Below, one piece after another: positions 7,023 through 15,978 of a stretch of DNA of 64,000 nucleotides. A program made the translations under genes and the position numbers. The notes below the pieces were generated by a model. That model was given only the letters and a program-made list of their open reading frames with translations. It was not told the DNA's origin and did no database searches. This stretch comes from an uncultured Bacteroidia bacterium (lineage in GTDB: Bacteria > Bacteroidota > Bacteroidia > Bacteroidales > Prolixibacteraceae): NCBI GenBank assembly GCA_903918045.1, contig CAIXCY010000108.1, positions 1 through 64,000 of the forward strand, written 5' to 3'. Within the stretch, counting starts at the first letter, position 1; every line of letters starts with the position of its first letter.

Positions 7023-7799
7023 ATGGTACCCCGGGAATTGATTGATTCACTACGAATAGCATATAAGGAATTTATAATCTCCTTTAAACATGCACCTTAC
7101 AATGTAGATCCAGCTGTTGAGAGGACAATAATTCACACTGAAAAAGTTGTTGAAAATAGTATCAGTCTAGCCGATTCTCTTGAGCTAAATGAAAATGATA
7201 GAGCAGTAGCTGAAATTTCCGCCTTATTTCATGATATTGGCAGATTGTGGATTCTGCTTCCTGAAAATTCCGAAATTATTATTTCAGACCATGCACAAGC
7301 TAGTATTGAATATTTGAAATCCTGTGTACCATTCAATCAACTTGAAGAGCCGACCCGAAGTATAATTGTTCAGGTCATTAAAAATCATAATAAACCTGAT
7401 CTCCCTTCAAAAGATAACGAAACTAATCTTTTCTATATTAAGCTATTAAGGGATGCGGATAAATTGGATGTTTGGCGTGCAACATCTGATTATATTTCCC
7501 GGAGATCTGGTAAACCCAATTTAGCCAAAGACCTCGCACTTTCAGAAAAACCGGTAGTTACCCCTTCATTTTGTAAAATAATTATCGAAGGGGGAATTCC
7601 AAATAAAAATGACCTTGTTACGTTCAATGATTTTATTATTTTTCAAATGTCCTGGATCTTTGACCTCCATTTTAAAAAAAGTTTTCAAATCGTAAACCAG
7701 AAACAGTACATTCGTCATCTCTATGACTCACTCCCTAAAAATGATAATGTAATTGAGATTTACAGGATGATCCGGATCTATATGGAAAACAAAATATAA
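7023..7799 (+). CDS. HD-domain metal-dependent phosphohydrolase
   Basis: A 258-residue HD-superfamily protein. The metal ligands are visible: H38, then H70-D71 in 'ALFHDIGR', further histidines H90 and H122, and D144 in 'RDADKLD'. Such enzymes hydrolyse phosphoester bonds in nucleotides or related compounds; the substrate cannot be read here. There is no signal peptide, membrane segment or extra domain, so it acts in the cytoplasm. It stands alone, about 190 bp from the tRNA gene and followed by a 103-bp gap, and is the first chromosomal gene right of the element. Confidence 0.75.
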   Translation: MVPRELIDSLRIAYKEFIISFKHAPYNVDPAVERTIIHTEKVVENSISLADSLELNENDRAVAEISALFHDIGRLWILLPENSEIIISDHAQASIEYLKSCVPFNQLEEPTRSIIVQVIKNHNKPDLPSKDNETNLFYIKLLRDADKLDVWRATSDYISRRSGKPNLAKDLALSEKPVVTPSFCKIIIEGGIPNKNDLVTFNDFIIFQMSWIFDLHFKKSFQIVNQKQYIRHLYDSLPKNDNVIEIYRMIRIYMENKI

Positions 7800-7902
7800 T
7801 GCTTTATATTTGCTTTTAAGTATTTATAATTTAATATTTTAGATACCTAAAATAAAGCATCCGACCTGGCACCAATTATAAAGGCAAAGTTTTAAATCAA
7901 TT

Positions 7903-9249
7903 ATGTATGCTATCATCGATGTTGAAACGACCGGAACAGCGGCTGTATACGGAAAGATTACTGAAATTGCTATAATTCTACACGATGGAATTGGTATCAC
8001 AGAAACCTACACTACACTTATAAACCCAGAGTGTAATATTCCCTATCATATAACCAGATTGACCGGCATTACCAATGAAATGGTTTTAAATGCTCCAAAG
8101 TTTTATGAGGTTGCAAAAAAAATAATTGAATTTACTGCCGGGAAACTTTTTGTGGCTCACAATGCTTCATTTGATTATTCTTTCGTAAAGGAGGAGTTTA
8201 AACGGTTGGGGTATGATTTTAAACGAAAAACAATTTGTACCGTAAAACTGGGTCGCAAGCTTCTCCCGGGACATCGTTCATACTCACTGGGTAATATTTG
8301 TGCCGATCTTGGAATTGAGATTACTGACAGGCATAGAGCAATCGGTGATGCCCTGGCAACTGTAAAACTTTTTGAAATATTGATTGACCAAAATAGCAGA
8401 CTCTCTTCTTCTCTATTTGTAAATCAAACATACCCCTTTCCGAAAGAAAAAATGGCCGAAATTCCGGCCAAAACAGGAGTATATTATTTCTATGATAAAA
8501 AGGGCGACCTTATCTATATTGGAAAGAGTAAAGATATTCACCAGCGTGTTTTAACCCACCTCAGCAATTCTCAGACTAAAAAGGCAATTGAAATGCGGGA
8601 TAAAATCGCCGATATTTCATGGGAAGAGACTGGAAGTGAATTGGTTGCACTTCTACTTGAGTCATCTGAAATTAAAAAGCACACACCTCTTTTTAACAGA
8701 AGCCAGCGAAGATCGGCTCTTAACTTTGGACTTTTTTCATTTGAAGATTCAGCAGGATACATTCATCTTAAAATTGGCAAAATTGAAGGGGAAGAAATAC
8801 CACTTACAACGTTTCATTTTCAACAGGAAGGGATCGATTATCTTCATAATTTAGCCCAGAAATATGCGCTCTGCAAAAAACTTTGCCATCTTGATAATAA
8901 TGCAGGTATGTGCTTTAATTCTCAACTGCATGACTGCCGGGGAGCGTGCAATGGACTTGAGAGTGCCGAAAGTTATAACCAGCGTGTAAATAAATCAATC
9001 TACCCTCTCAACTATCGATCACCAAATTTTTTCATTATCGATCAGGGACGAATTAAGGAAGAGCAGGCTGTAATCGAAATTTCAAATGGCAGATATACTG
9101 GTTTTGGCTATATTTCAATGGATTGCACACCCATTAATCTTGAAATCATGAAAGATTGTATTCGCAGGTACGCCGATAACAGAGATATCCGAACAATTAT
9201 CAAGGGATATATTAATCGCAACAAATTTCTAAAAATAATTGAATTCTAG
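7903..9249 (+). CDS. DnaQ-like 3'-5' exonuclease fused to GIY-YIG endonuclease domain
   Basis: A 448-residue fusion. Residues 1-165 are a DEDDh exonuclease like the epsilon subunit of DNA polymerase III (D6 and E8 in 'IIDVETTG', D91 in 'HNASFD', H144 and D149 in 'HRAIGDA'). Residues about 188-270 are a GIY-YIG nuclease like the UvrC N-terminus ('TGVYYFYDKKGDLIYIGKSK', then R215). The remaining 180 residues include a cysteine group ('CKKLCHLDNNAGMCFN', 'CRGACNG') like UvrC/Cho-type proteins. The likely role is DNA repair. Calling it simply polymerase epsilon would be wrong. It converges with the photolyase gene, with only 9 bp between, so two repair genes are neighbours. Confidence 0.85.
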   Translation: MYAIIDVETTGTAAVYGKITEIAIILHDGIGITETYTTLINPECNIPYHITRLTGITNEMVLNAPKFYEVAKKIIEFTAGKLFVAHNASFDYSFVKEEFKRLGYDFKRKTICTVKLGRKLLPGHRSYSLGNICADLGIEITDRHRAIGDALATVKLFEILIDQNSRLSSSLFVNQTYPFPKEKMAEIPAKTGVYYFYDKKGDLIYIGKSKDIHQRVLTHLSNSQTKKAIEMRDKIADISWEETGSELVALLLESSEIKKHTPLFNRSQRRSALNFGLFSFEDSAGYIHLKIGKIEGEEIPLTTFHFQQEGIDYLHNLAQKYALCKKLCHLDNNAGMCFNSQLHDCRGACNGLESAESYNQRVNKSIYPLNYRSPNFFIIDQGRIKEEQAVIEISNGRYTGFGYISMDCTPINLEIMKDCIRRYADNRDIRTIIKGYINRNKFLKIIEF

Positions 9250-9258
9250 GTTATTATC

Positions 9259-10584
9259 CTATTCAGCCTCGAATCCAATTCCTTGAGCATATCTCTTTAG
9301 TGCTCTTTCGCGTGCAAAGCGATGTTCTACAATAGGCTGACAATAATCAGGGGTTTCAAATTCAGGCACCCATTTTCTAATATATTCATTATCAGGATCA
9401 AATTTCTTTGCCTGTAGTTCGGGATTAAAAATTCGGAAGTAAGGGGCAGCGTCACACCCTGATCCTGCAGCCCACTGCCATCCTCCATTATTTGACGCAA
9501 GATCGTAATCGTCAAGTTTACTGGCAAAATATGTTTCTCCCCAACGCCAATCAATTAACAAATGTTTGCACAAAAAACTGGCTGTGACCATTCTTAACCG
9601 ATTATGCATAAATCCAGTCTGGTTTAACTCCCTCATACCGGCGTCGACCATCGGATAACCGGTTTTCCCCTTACACCAGGCATTAAAATGGTCAAGGTTA
9701 TTATCCCAACGAATATTATCGTATGCAGGTTTAAACGCTCGTGTAACAACCTGGGGAAAATACCAAAGAATCTGACTGTAGAAATTTCGCCAGATGAGTT
9801 CTGAAAGGAAAGTTTCTGAGTGTAAAATAGCAAGTGCTGTAACTTTGCGAATGCTTATTGTTCCAAACCGCAAATGAACACTGAGTTTTGAGGTGCCCTC
9901 CCGAGCAGGATAATCCCGGTTGGCAGCGTACCCTTCCAATAAGATTTGAGGCAGTGCCTTGGATGGAAAAACTATGTTTAGTGGTTCAAATCCAAGTTTT
10001 TCTATGCTCATCATCGGAAGTGGTTCAATCCTGATGAAATTATGAAAATATTGAATTGTGTTTAAGGGTTTAACCATTTCTTTGTTAAACTTTTCGAGAA
10101 ATTTTTTCTTGTAGGGAGTGAAAACTGTATACGGCTTTCCATCCTCCTTTACAAGTTCATCCTTTTCGAAAAGTACATGGTCCTTGTAGGAATGATATTC
10201 AATCTTATTAATATTCAAAAATTTCTCAACCTGAAAGTCCCGATAAACCGAATAGGGCTCATAATCCCGATTTGTATAAACGCTGCAAATATGAAACTCT
10301 TCGGCCATTTTTTTGAAAATATCCTGTGGTCTTCCATGGGCAATGTAAATACTTGATCCAATCTTCTCGAGGGTCTCCTTAATTCCGACAAGAGTCTTAT
10401 AGATAAAATTCACTCTGAAATCCGGCCTAACTTCCATACGTTCCAGAATATCAGGATTATATATAAAAAGCGGCAATACATTCTCGCGTGTTTTAAGTGC
10501 ATGAAAAAGCGCTGTGTTATCCTCTAATCTTAAATCGCGTCGCATCCAAAAAATATTTACGACAGTTTTATCTTTCTTGATCAT
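9259..10584 (-). CDS. phrB: Deoxyribodipyrimidine photolyase
   Basis: A 441-residue photolyase/cryptochrome family protein that would split cyclobutane pyrimidine dimers with light, using FAD. The N-terminal alpha/beta antenna domain begins 'NIFWMRRDLRLEDNTALFHA'. The FAD-binding helical half contains 'EGTSKLSVHLRFGTIS', 'ELIWRNFYSQI', 'TGYPMVDAGMREL', 'HNRLRMVTASFL', 'DLASNNGGWQWAAGSGCDAA' and 'YFRIFNPELQAKKFDPDNEY', all family signatures of class I photolyases. The length is close to the usual 430-480. It stands alone on the minus strand and converges with the exonuclease/GIY-YIG gene. Confidence 0.92.
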   Translation of the reverse strand: MIKKDKTVVNIFWMRRDLRLEDNTALFHALKTRENVLPLFIYNPDILERMEVRPDFRVNFIYKTLVGIKETLEKIGSSIYIAHGRPQDIFKKMAEEFHICSVYTNRDYEPYSVYRDFQVEKFLNINKIEYHSYKDHVLFEKDELVKEDGKPYTVFTPYKKKFLEKFNKEMVKPLNTIQYFHNFIRIEPLPMMSIEKLGFEPLNIVFPSKALPQILLEGYAANRDYPAREGTSKLSVHLRFGTISIRKVTALAILHSETFLSELIWRNFYSQILWYFPQVVTRAFKPAYDNIRWDNNLDHFNAWCKGKTGYPMVDAGMRELNQTGFMHNRLRMVTASFLCKHLLIDWRWGETYFASKLDDYDLASNNGGWQWAAGSGCDAAPYFRIFNPELQAKKFDPDNEYIRKWVPEFETPDYCQPIVEHRFARERALKRYAQGIGFEAE

Positions 10585-10720
10585 TCACTGTTATTTTAGT
10601 AATTATAAAACCTTAGGGAATCTTAATAACATGAGTGTAATATAGCAAAATGCCAAAAACAAAACATATTTTTACAAAAAAAATATTTTATTCTTAGCAA
10701 CTATTTTTCAATTAACAATT

Positions 10721-11752
10721 ATGGGACAAAGAGGTTTTGCCAGCGACAATAATTCCGGAATTCACACTGAGATTTTAAAAGCCATTGGAAATGCAAATAC
10801 TGGCCATTCTATAGGTTATGGTGATGATCCCTGGACAAAAGAAGCCATTGATTTGTTTAAAAAGGAGTTTGGTAATGAGATTGAGGTATTTTTTGTTCTG
10901 ACTGGTACCGGAGCCAATATTTTAGGCATTCAATCTGCAGTACATTCCTTTAATTCTATATTATGTGCAGAAACAGCTCATATTCAAACTGATGAATGTG
11001 GTTCACCGGAAAAATTTACTGGAAGCAAATTAATTCCTCTTGCAACACGGAACGGGAAAATTACCCCTGAGTTAATTGAGAAGCACCTTCATGGCTTTGA
11101 TTTTGAGCATCATTCGCAACCTGGGCTGATAAGTATTACTCAGGTTACTGAATTAGGTACAGTCTATTCCGTACAGGAAATCCGTGATATAGCAGATCTT
11201 GCTCATCGTCACGGCATGTATTTGCATATGGATGGAGCCAGAATCTCCAATGCTGCGGTTTACCTGGGAGTTCCGTTCAAAACATTTACAAAGGATGCAG
11301 GAGTAGATATTCTCTCATTTGGCGGAACTAAAAATGGGATGATGATCGGTGAAGCAGTTATATTTTTCAATCCTGCACTTTCAGAATACAGTAAATATTA
11401 CAGAAAACAGGCGGCACAGCTTTTTTCTAAAATGAGGTTTGTCGGTGCTCAATTTGTACCTTATCTGCGTGATGAAATCTGGAAAGTTAACGCTACCCAT
11501 TCCAATAAAATGGCTAAAATACTCGAAACTGAAGTCCGAAAACTTAAGGGTATTGAAATTACGCAGGAAGTACAGGGAAACGGCATTTTTGCCATTATTC
11601 CGGCTCAATTGATCCCAATATTGCAGCAGGAGTTTTTCTTTTATATGTGGGACCAATCCAGAAGTGAAGTCAGATGGATGACCTCCTTTGATACCACAGC
11701 GGATGAGATTCACAACTTTGTTAAATTATTAAGAAAATTGCTTAATGAATAA
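10721..11752 (+). CDS. ltaE: Low-specificity L-threonine aldolase
   Basis: A 343-residue PLP enzyme of fold type I that cleaves L-threonine or allo-threonine to glycine and acetaldehyde. The PLP lysine is K204 in 'SFGGTKNGMM', with D171 and R174 in 'HMDGARISNA' contacting the cofactor; the N-terminus 'FASDNNSGIHTEILKAI' is also typical. The length matches the family (330-350). It is followed after 9 bp by the rhomboid gene, so the two may share a transcript, but no functional link is obvious. Confidence 0.88.
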   Translation: MGQRGFASDNNSGIHTEILKAIGNANTGHSIGYGDDPWTKEAIDLFKKEFGNEIEVFFVLTGTGANILGIQSAVHSFNSILCAETAHIQTDECGSPEKFTGSKLIPLATRNGKITPELIEKHLHGFDFEHHSQPGLISITQVTELGTVYSVQEIRDIADLAHRHGMYLHMDGARISNAAVYLGVPFKTFTKDAGVDILSFGGTKNGMMIGEAVIFFNPALSEYSKYYRKQAAQLFSKMRFVGAQFVPYLRDEIWKVNATHSNKMAKILETEVRKLKGIEITQEVQGNGIFAIIPAQLIPILQQEFFFYMWDQSRSEVRWMTSFDTTADEIHNFVKLLRKLLNE

Positions 11753-11761
11753 TCGGACCTA

Positions 11762-12463
11762 ATGGCCTTACTTTCGCGATATTATCCGGCTAATTATACT
11801 GAAGAACAATATTTGATTGAAAAGCGGGTTGTCAAACATGCCCTGTTTACTTCACTCTCCGTACTTGTGATTTTGTGGCTTATCAAAGTTTTTGAGGTAG
11901 AATTTAAATTCGAGTTTACTCAATGGGGGATTTTTCCATTAACTGCCAAGGGGTTACGTGGAATCATTTTTGCACCTTTGATTCATTCGAATTTTGAGCA
12001 TTTAATTGCCAATTCATTTCCATTATTTATCCTCACCTTCTCGCTTTTTTTCTTTTACCGCAAATCAGCATATGCTATCTATTTATTAATCTATTTGTTA
12101 TCTGGATTTTTTGTCTGGTTGGCCGGACGTGCAGCCTGGCATATTGGAGCAAGTGGAATTATATATGGGCTGGCAGCCTTTTTATTTATGAGTGGAATAA
12201 TTAGCCATAATATCAGGCTGTTAACTATATCGATGATTGTTGCACTCTTTTATGGTGGATTATTTTGGGGAATATTTCCTGTTAAACCTGAAATATCGTG
12301 GGAATCACATTTATGGGGCGGGGTTTCAGGATTGGGTCTTGCCATACTTTATCGCAAATCAGCCCCTCCAAACCAGGTAATTGAATATGATGATGATCAG
12401 GAAGTTGAAGGCGAGGAAGGCGAATTTGAAGGCGAATCAGATCAATCAAAGGAGAGCCGTTGA
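11762..12463 (+). CDS. Rhomboid-family intramembrane serine protease
   Basis: A 233-residue inner-membrane protein with about six hydrophobic segments. The catalytic serine is S131 in 'GASG' (129-132) and the histidine is H183 in 'SWESHLWGG'; H80 and N84 in 'HLIAN' fit the oxyanion site. These are the defining rhomboid residues, so it should be active. The C-terminal 30 residues are a very acidic cytoplasmic tail ('EYDDDQEVEGEEGEFEGESD'). The substrate is unknown. The promoter of nusB overlaps the last codon of this gene. Confidence 0.88.
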   Translation: MALLSRYYPANYTEEQYLIEKRVVKHALFTSLSVLVILWLIKVFEVEFKFEFTQWGIFPLTAKGLRGIIFAPLIHSNFEHLIANSFPLFILTFSLFFFYRKSAYAIYLLIYLLSGFFVWLAGRAAWHIGASGIIYGLAAFLFMSGIISHNIRLLTISMIVALFYGGLFWGIFPVKPEISWESHLWGGVSGLGLAILYRKSAPPNQVIEYDDDQEVEGEEGEFEGESDQSKESR

Positions 12464-12490
12464 GCAACTCGGATTTTTATTGTACTTTTG
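12460..12490 (+). promoter_or_regulatory. Bacteroidota-type promoter for nusB operon
   Basis: TTG at 12460-12462, a 20-bp spacer, then TACTTTTG at 12483-12490, matching the -33/-7 consensus TTG-N19/20-TAnnTTTG. Transcription should start near 12496, about 33 nt before the nusB ATG. It begins inside the end of the rhomboid gene. Confidence 0.65.
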
Positions 12491-12528
12491 CATCCGGAAT
12501 TTTAATTGAAACCAGTTCTGTTTAAATC

Positions 12529-13476
12529 ATGATAAGTCGAAGGATAATCCGCACCAAAGTTCTACAAATATTATACGCACACGTTTCATCCCCAGAAAAA
12601 ACAATTACTCAATCAGAATCTGAGCTTCTTTTTAGCATCAGAAAAACATATGACCTTTATCATCTGTTATTTGCGATTCTTGGGGAATTATGCGATTTTG
12701 CCAACGAGCGGATTGAATCGAGAAAAATGAAAAATTTTCCTTCCGATGATGATCTTAATCCAAACCTTAGATTTGTAAACAACCGATTGATTGCCAGATT
12801 AAAATCCGATGCAAGTCTGAATAAATATCTGGATGGAAATAAGCTAAAATGGTCCAATTATCCCGATTTGATCCGTGGTATTTATACCTCATTAATTGAA
12901 TCTGATCTTTATAAAGAATATGTAAATTCTGAATCTGATGACTTTCAGAATGATCGCCGGTTCTGTGAGGATTTCTTCAGTACTATCCTGGTTAATAGTG
13001 ATTTAATGCTGAATGAACTCGAGGAGCAGAGTATTTATTGGAATGACGATCTTGACTTTACAATTTCAATGGTGATTAAGACAATAAAGAAATTTAAAAG
13101 TGCAGATGACAAGAATGAATATTTGATGTCACTTTATAAAGATATTGAAGACCAGGAATTTACAACTAAGTTATTTAGAAAGGCAATAAGCAATAATTCG
13201 GAAAACAGAAAGATCATTGAGAATTACACAAAAAATTGGGATGTTGACCGTGTAGCAATCATGGATATTTTAATTATGCAGCTGGCGTTGACCGAGTTGA
13301 TGGAATTTCCATCCATTCCGATCAAAGTAACCCTAAATGAATATATTGAACTTGCAAAATATTACAGTACAAATAAGAGCAGTACCTTTATAAATGGTGT
13401 ACTCGACCGCATTACCAAGGATTTCAAAGAAGAAGGGAAAATAGTCAAAGCGGGAAGAGGATTATTGGAAACATGA
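12529..13476 (+). CDS. nusB: Transcription antitermination factor NusB (long form)
   Basis: A 315-residue protein. The C-terminal 120 residues carry the NusB fold, with 'NWDVDRVAIMDILIMQLALT', 'FPSIPIKVTLNEYIELAKYY' and 'FINGVLDRI'. NusB binds boxA RNA with NusE (S10) in antitermination of rRNA operons. Typical NusB is about 140 residues; the extra N-terminal part is characteristic of Bacteroidota and starts with the normal 'SRRIIRTKVLQILYAH' motif, so the fold is split by an insertion. It is the first gene of a run with DUF1573 and yajC, each overlapping the next by 4 bp. Confidence 0.9.
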   Translation: MISRRIIRTKVLQILYAHVSSPEKTITQSESELLFSIRKTYDLYHLLFAILGELCDFANERIESRKMKNFPSDDDLNPNLRFVNNRLIARLKSDASLNKYLDGNKLKWSNYPDLIRGIYTSLIESDLYKEYVNSESDDFQNDRRFCEDFFSTILVNSDLMLNELEEQSIYWNDDLDFTISMVIKTIKKFKSADDKNEYLMSLYKDIEDQEFTTKLFRKAISNNSENRKIIENYTKNWDVDRVAIMDILIMQLALTELMEFPSIPIKVTLNEYIELAKYYSTNKSSTFINGVLDRITKDFKEEGKIVKAGRGLLET

Positions 13477-13937
13477 AAACAAGGAGTTTTATCATCACCA
13501 TAATTTCAAGCCTACTTCTGATACCAATTCATTACTGTTGCAATTTCAATTCCGGAAACAGTGGTTCCCAAAAGGTTAAGGAACTTGTAAAAAAGAGCTC
13601 GGGGAAAATTGTTTTTGACAAGGAAATTCATAATTTTGGTACGCTTAATGATGGAGAGATCGTTTCATTTTCGTTTATCTTTCGAAATGTGGGGGGATCA
13701 GGGCTAAAGTTAATTAAAGCAGAAAGATCATGCGGATGTATCGAATTGCACTATAGCCTGGATGAAATTTTGCCGGGAGAAACATCCACAGTAGAGCTGA
13801 TTTTAAATACTGCAGGAGAGTGGGGAAACCTTATTAAAGTGGCTACAATCGAAACGTCCGATGGTGAAAAGAAAGAGTTGCAGATTGGCGCATATATTGA
13901 AAATAAACAGTTTAATCTTTTAAATACACAAAAATGA
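13473..13937 (+). CDS. DUF1573 domain-containing exported protein
   Basis: A 154-residue protein. An N-terminal signal ('IITIISSLLLIPIHYCCNF') ends at a cysteine pair near residue 23, so it may be a lipoprotein with an unusual lipobox. Residues about 47-145 are a DUF1573 domain, an Ig-like fold marked by 'FDKEIHNFGTLNDGE', 'FIFRNVGGSGLKLIKAERSC' and 'LPGETSTVELILNT'. The family is common in Bacteroidota and has no assigned biochemical role. It overlaps nusB by 4 bp upstream and yajC by 4 bp downstream. The position between nusB and yajC is widely kept in the phylum. Confidence 0.82.
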   Translation: MKTRSFIITIISSLLLIPIHYCCNFNSGNSGSQKVKELVKKSSGKIVFDKEIHNFGTLNDGEIVSFSFIFRNVGGSGLKLIKAERSCGCIELHYSLDEILPGETSTVELILNTAGEWGNLIKVATIETSDGEKKELQIGAYIENKQFNLLNTQK

Positions 13938-14260
13938 ATTCGATTTTATTTATTATTGCACAGGCGGGAGGAGCTCCGGCAGGAGGTTCATCAATGAATA
14001 TGCTATTGATGATGGGTCTGATGATCGTTGTTTTCTATTTTTTCATGATTCGGCCTCAGATGAAACGTCAGAAAGAGATGACAAAATTTCGTGAAGCGCT
14101 ACAAAAAGGGGATAAAATTGTTACGACTGGTGGGATCTATGGGAAAATCGATGAAATTAAAGATAATATTATTATCCTTGAAGTAGCACCAAATACAAAA
14201 CTAAAAGTTGATAAGAGTGTTGTTCTGAGAGATATGTCTGATGCACCGGTTCAGAAATAA
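13934..14260 (+). CDS. yajC: Preprotein translocase subunit YajC
   Basis: A 108-residue single-pass protein, accessory to SecDF and the SecYEG channel. The N-terminal 'APAGGSSMNMLLMMGLMIVV' followed by 'FYFFMIRPQMKRQKEM' gives the membrane helix and the conserved 'RPQ.KR.KE' motif. The C-terminal part, 'LQKGDKIVTTGGIYGKIDEI', is the usual cytoplasmic domain. It is translated in overlap with the DUF1573 gene. A strong terminator follows at 14332-14355, ending the nusB-DUF1573-yajC unit. Confidence 0.95.
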   Translation: MNSILFIIAQAGGAPAGGSSMNMLLMMGLMIVVFYFFMIRPQMKRQKEMTKFREALQKGDKIVTTGGIYGKIDEIKDNIIILEVAPNTKLKVDKSVVLRDMSDAPVQK

Positions 14261-14331
14261 TTAAGGCATACTAATAAATTGCGAGTATTGGAATTATAAA
14301 TTCTATTGTAATTGTTCGCATCAATTTCTGA

Positions 14332-14355
14332 AAGGCCGGTTCACCGGCCTTTTTG
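14332..14355 (+). terminator. Rho-independent terminator after yajC
   Basis: AAGGCCGGT (14332-14340) and ACCGGCCTT (14343-14351) form a 9-bp GC-rich stem followed by a T run. It separates yajC from the YbbR gene and shows that the YbbR start must lie downstream of it. Confidence 0.85.
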
Positions 14356-14380
14356 TATAATTCAAAAAAAATATTTAAGC

Positions 14381-15370
14381 ATGTTTATACGAGTTATTGC
14401 CTACATAAAGACTGAAATTAAAGCGATTCGTAATGGGAGAGCCTTTGTTTTTATAGTCTGCCTGGCATTGGCTTCGTTCCTGTGGTTCCTTAATGCTCTC
14501 GAAAAGCGGTATACAGATCATATTGCTGTTCCCGTTAAATACACAAATCTACCTATAAATAAAGAACTTACAGGAAAATTACCCGAAAAATTGGACCTTA
14601 CTGTAGATGCGCTGGGGTACAGTTTATTGAGGTTAAAGTTCTCCCTTGCCCTATCACCAATCCTCATTGATGTAAATGAATTGTCAAATAATCTTCTGGA
14701 GAATAGTTACATATCCAAATACTCATTTTCGACCAATGGACATAAAGAAGAGTTTGCTAAACAACTAACCAATGAAATCGGAATTCTCAATATCAGACCC
14801 GATTCAATCACGTTTAAGGTAAGTCGGGTTATAGAAAAGTTGGTGAAAGTTCACCCTGTTATTGAGGTATCATTTGCCCGGGAATTTATTTTGCAAAAAC
14901 CGCCTTCGGCAAACCCTTCCTCTATTTTAGTCAGGGGTCCGGTCGAGATCCTCGATACACTTAATGAAATATATACTAGTCCGGTTGAAGTGAAAAATTT
15001 ATCACAGACCATTGTTCACAATGCCTCTCTCCTATTCCCATCCGAACTAAAATCCAATACAGACAAAATATCGGTGGTCATCGCTGTTGAGCAATGTACA
15101 GAAGCCAAATTTGAGATCCCGGTCATAATCCTTAATCGCCCTGATAACCTATCAATTAAGACCTTCCCCTCAAAGGTTAAAGTCGCTTGCAGGGTTGGCA
15201 TCAGTCAGTTTAATAAACTAAACAATAGCAGGTTCAAGGCAGTTATCGACTATTCCAAATATTCTAATATACTCTCAAAATTACCAGTTACCCTGATTGA
15301 TATTCCTGACAATGTACTATCTGTTGACTATTTCCCTAAGGAAGTAGATTTTATAGTAGAACGGAAATAA
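14381..15370 (+). CDS. YbbR-like domain protein
   Basis: A 329-residue protein starting at ATG 14381. The frame is open back to 14312, but that stretch spans the terminator at 14332-14355, so the longer start is rejected. Residues about 15-37 ('GRAFVFIVCLALASFLWFLN') form one membrane helix; the rest is extracytoplasmic with YbbR-type repeats, e.g. 'IAVPVKYTNLPINKEL' and 'LPEKLDLTVDALGYSLLRLK'. YbbR proteins are linked in other bacteria to cell-envelope and c-di-AMP cyclase loci, but their role in Bacteroidota is not settled. Its stop overlaps the coaE start by one base (TAATG). Confidence 0.75.
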   Translation: MFIRVIAYIKTEIKAIRNGRAFVFIVCLALASFLWFLNALEKRYTDHIAVPVKYTNLPINKELTGKLPEKLDLTVDALGYSLLRLKFSLALSPILIDVNELSNNLLENSYISKYSFSTNGHKEEFAKQLTNEIGILNIRPDSITFKVSRVIEKLVKVHPVIEVSFAREFILQKPPSANPSSILVRGPVEILDTLNEIYTSPVEVKNLSQTIVHNASLLFPSELKSNTDKISVVIAVEQCTEAKFEIPVIILNRPDNLSIKTFPSKVKVACRVGISQFNKLNNSRFKAVIDYSKYSNILSKLPVTLIDIPDNVLSVDYFPKEVDFIVERK

Positions 15371-15978
15371 TGGCAATGATGAGAAAAATAGGGATAACCG
15401 GGGGAATAGGAAGCGGAAAAACAACTGTATGCGAAATCTTTAAGCTACTAGGAATTCCGATCTTTCATGCAGACCAGGAGGCGAAATACCTTCAGAATAA
15501 TGATTTAATCATTAAAAACCAGATTATTAAACTCTTTGGGGAGGATATTTATACTTCTGAAGAAATTCTGGACCGGCAAAAGTTGGCAACAATAATTTTC
15601 AATAATAAACAGGCTCTGTTTGCTATCAATGAAATTATTCATCCTGCGGTAAGACAACGTTTTCAGAATTGGACTGAAAATTTTCAGGCAGTTCCATATA
15701 GCTTATACGAAGCTGCAATTTTGTTCGAGAGCGGTTATGCCTCAGATTTCGATCTTAATATACTGGTTTTAGCAAATGAAAAGCTCCGCATTGAACGTGT
15801 AATCAACAGGGATGGCACAACAGAAGAAATTGTAAAACAGCGAATTAGAAATCAAATTCCTGATAATGAAAAAATAAAACTGGCAGACTTTATTATTGAA
15901 AACAATGCAAATAACTTATTGATTCCGCAGATTTTAAAAATTGATAAATTAATCAGAGAAGATGGCAAAACTTGGTAA
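15370..15978 (+). CDS. coaE: Dephospho-CoA kinase
   Basis: A 202-residue kinase for the last step of coenzyme A synthesis, the phosphorylation of dephospho-CoA at the ribose 3'-OH. The P-loop 'GGIGSGKT' is at residues 11-18. 'GIPIFHADQEAKYL' has the family's aspartate, and 'EIIHPAVR', 'YEAAILFESG' and 'RIERVINRDGTTEEIVKQRI' are typical. The start is uncertain by a few codons (ATG at 15370, 15376 or 15379). It overlaps the YbbR gene by one base and the following TerB-DnaJ gene by 17 bp, so the three are likely one transcript. Confidence 0.92.
   Translation: MAMMRKIGITGGIGSGKTTVCEIFKLLGIPIFHADQEAKYLQNNDLIIKNQIIKLFGEDIYTSEEILDRQKLATIIFNNKQALFAINEIIHPAVRQRFQNWTENFQAVPYSLYEAAILFESGYASDFDLNILVLANEKLRIERVINRDGTTEEIVKQRIRNQIPDNEKIKLADFIIENNANNLLIPQILKIDKLIREDGKTW

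Noticed and set aside
10721-11752. Alternative call as another PLP-dependent lyase such as tyrosine phenol-lyase
   Set aside because: The length of 343 residues and the 'HMDGARISNA' and 'SFGGTKNG' motifs are those of threonine aldolases; tyrosine phenol-lyases are about 450 residues.
14312-14380. Upstream extension of the YbbR gene
   Set aside because: It contains a strong terminator and adds residues that do not resemble the family.
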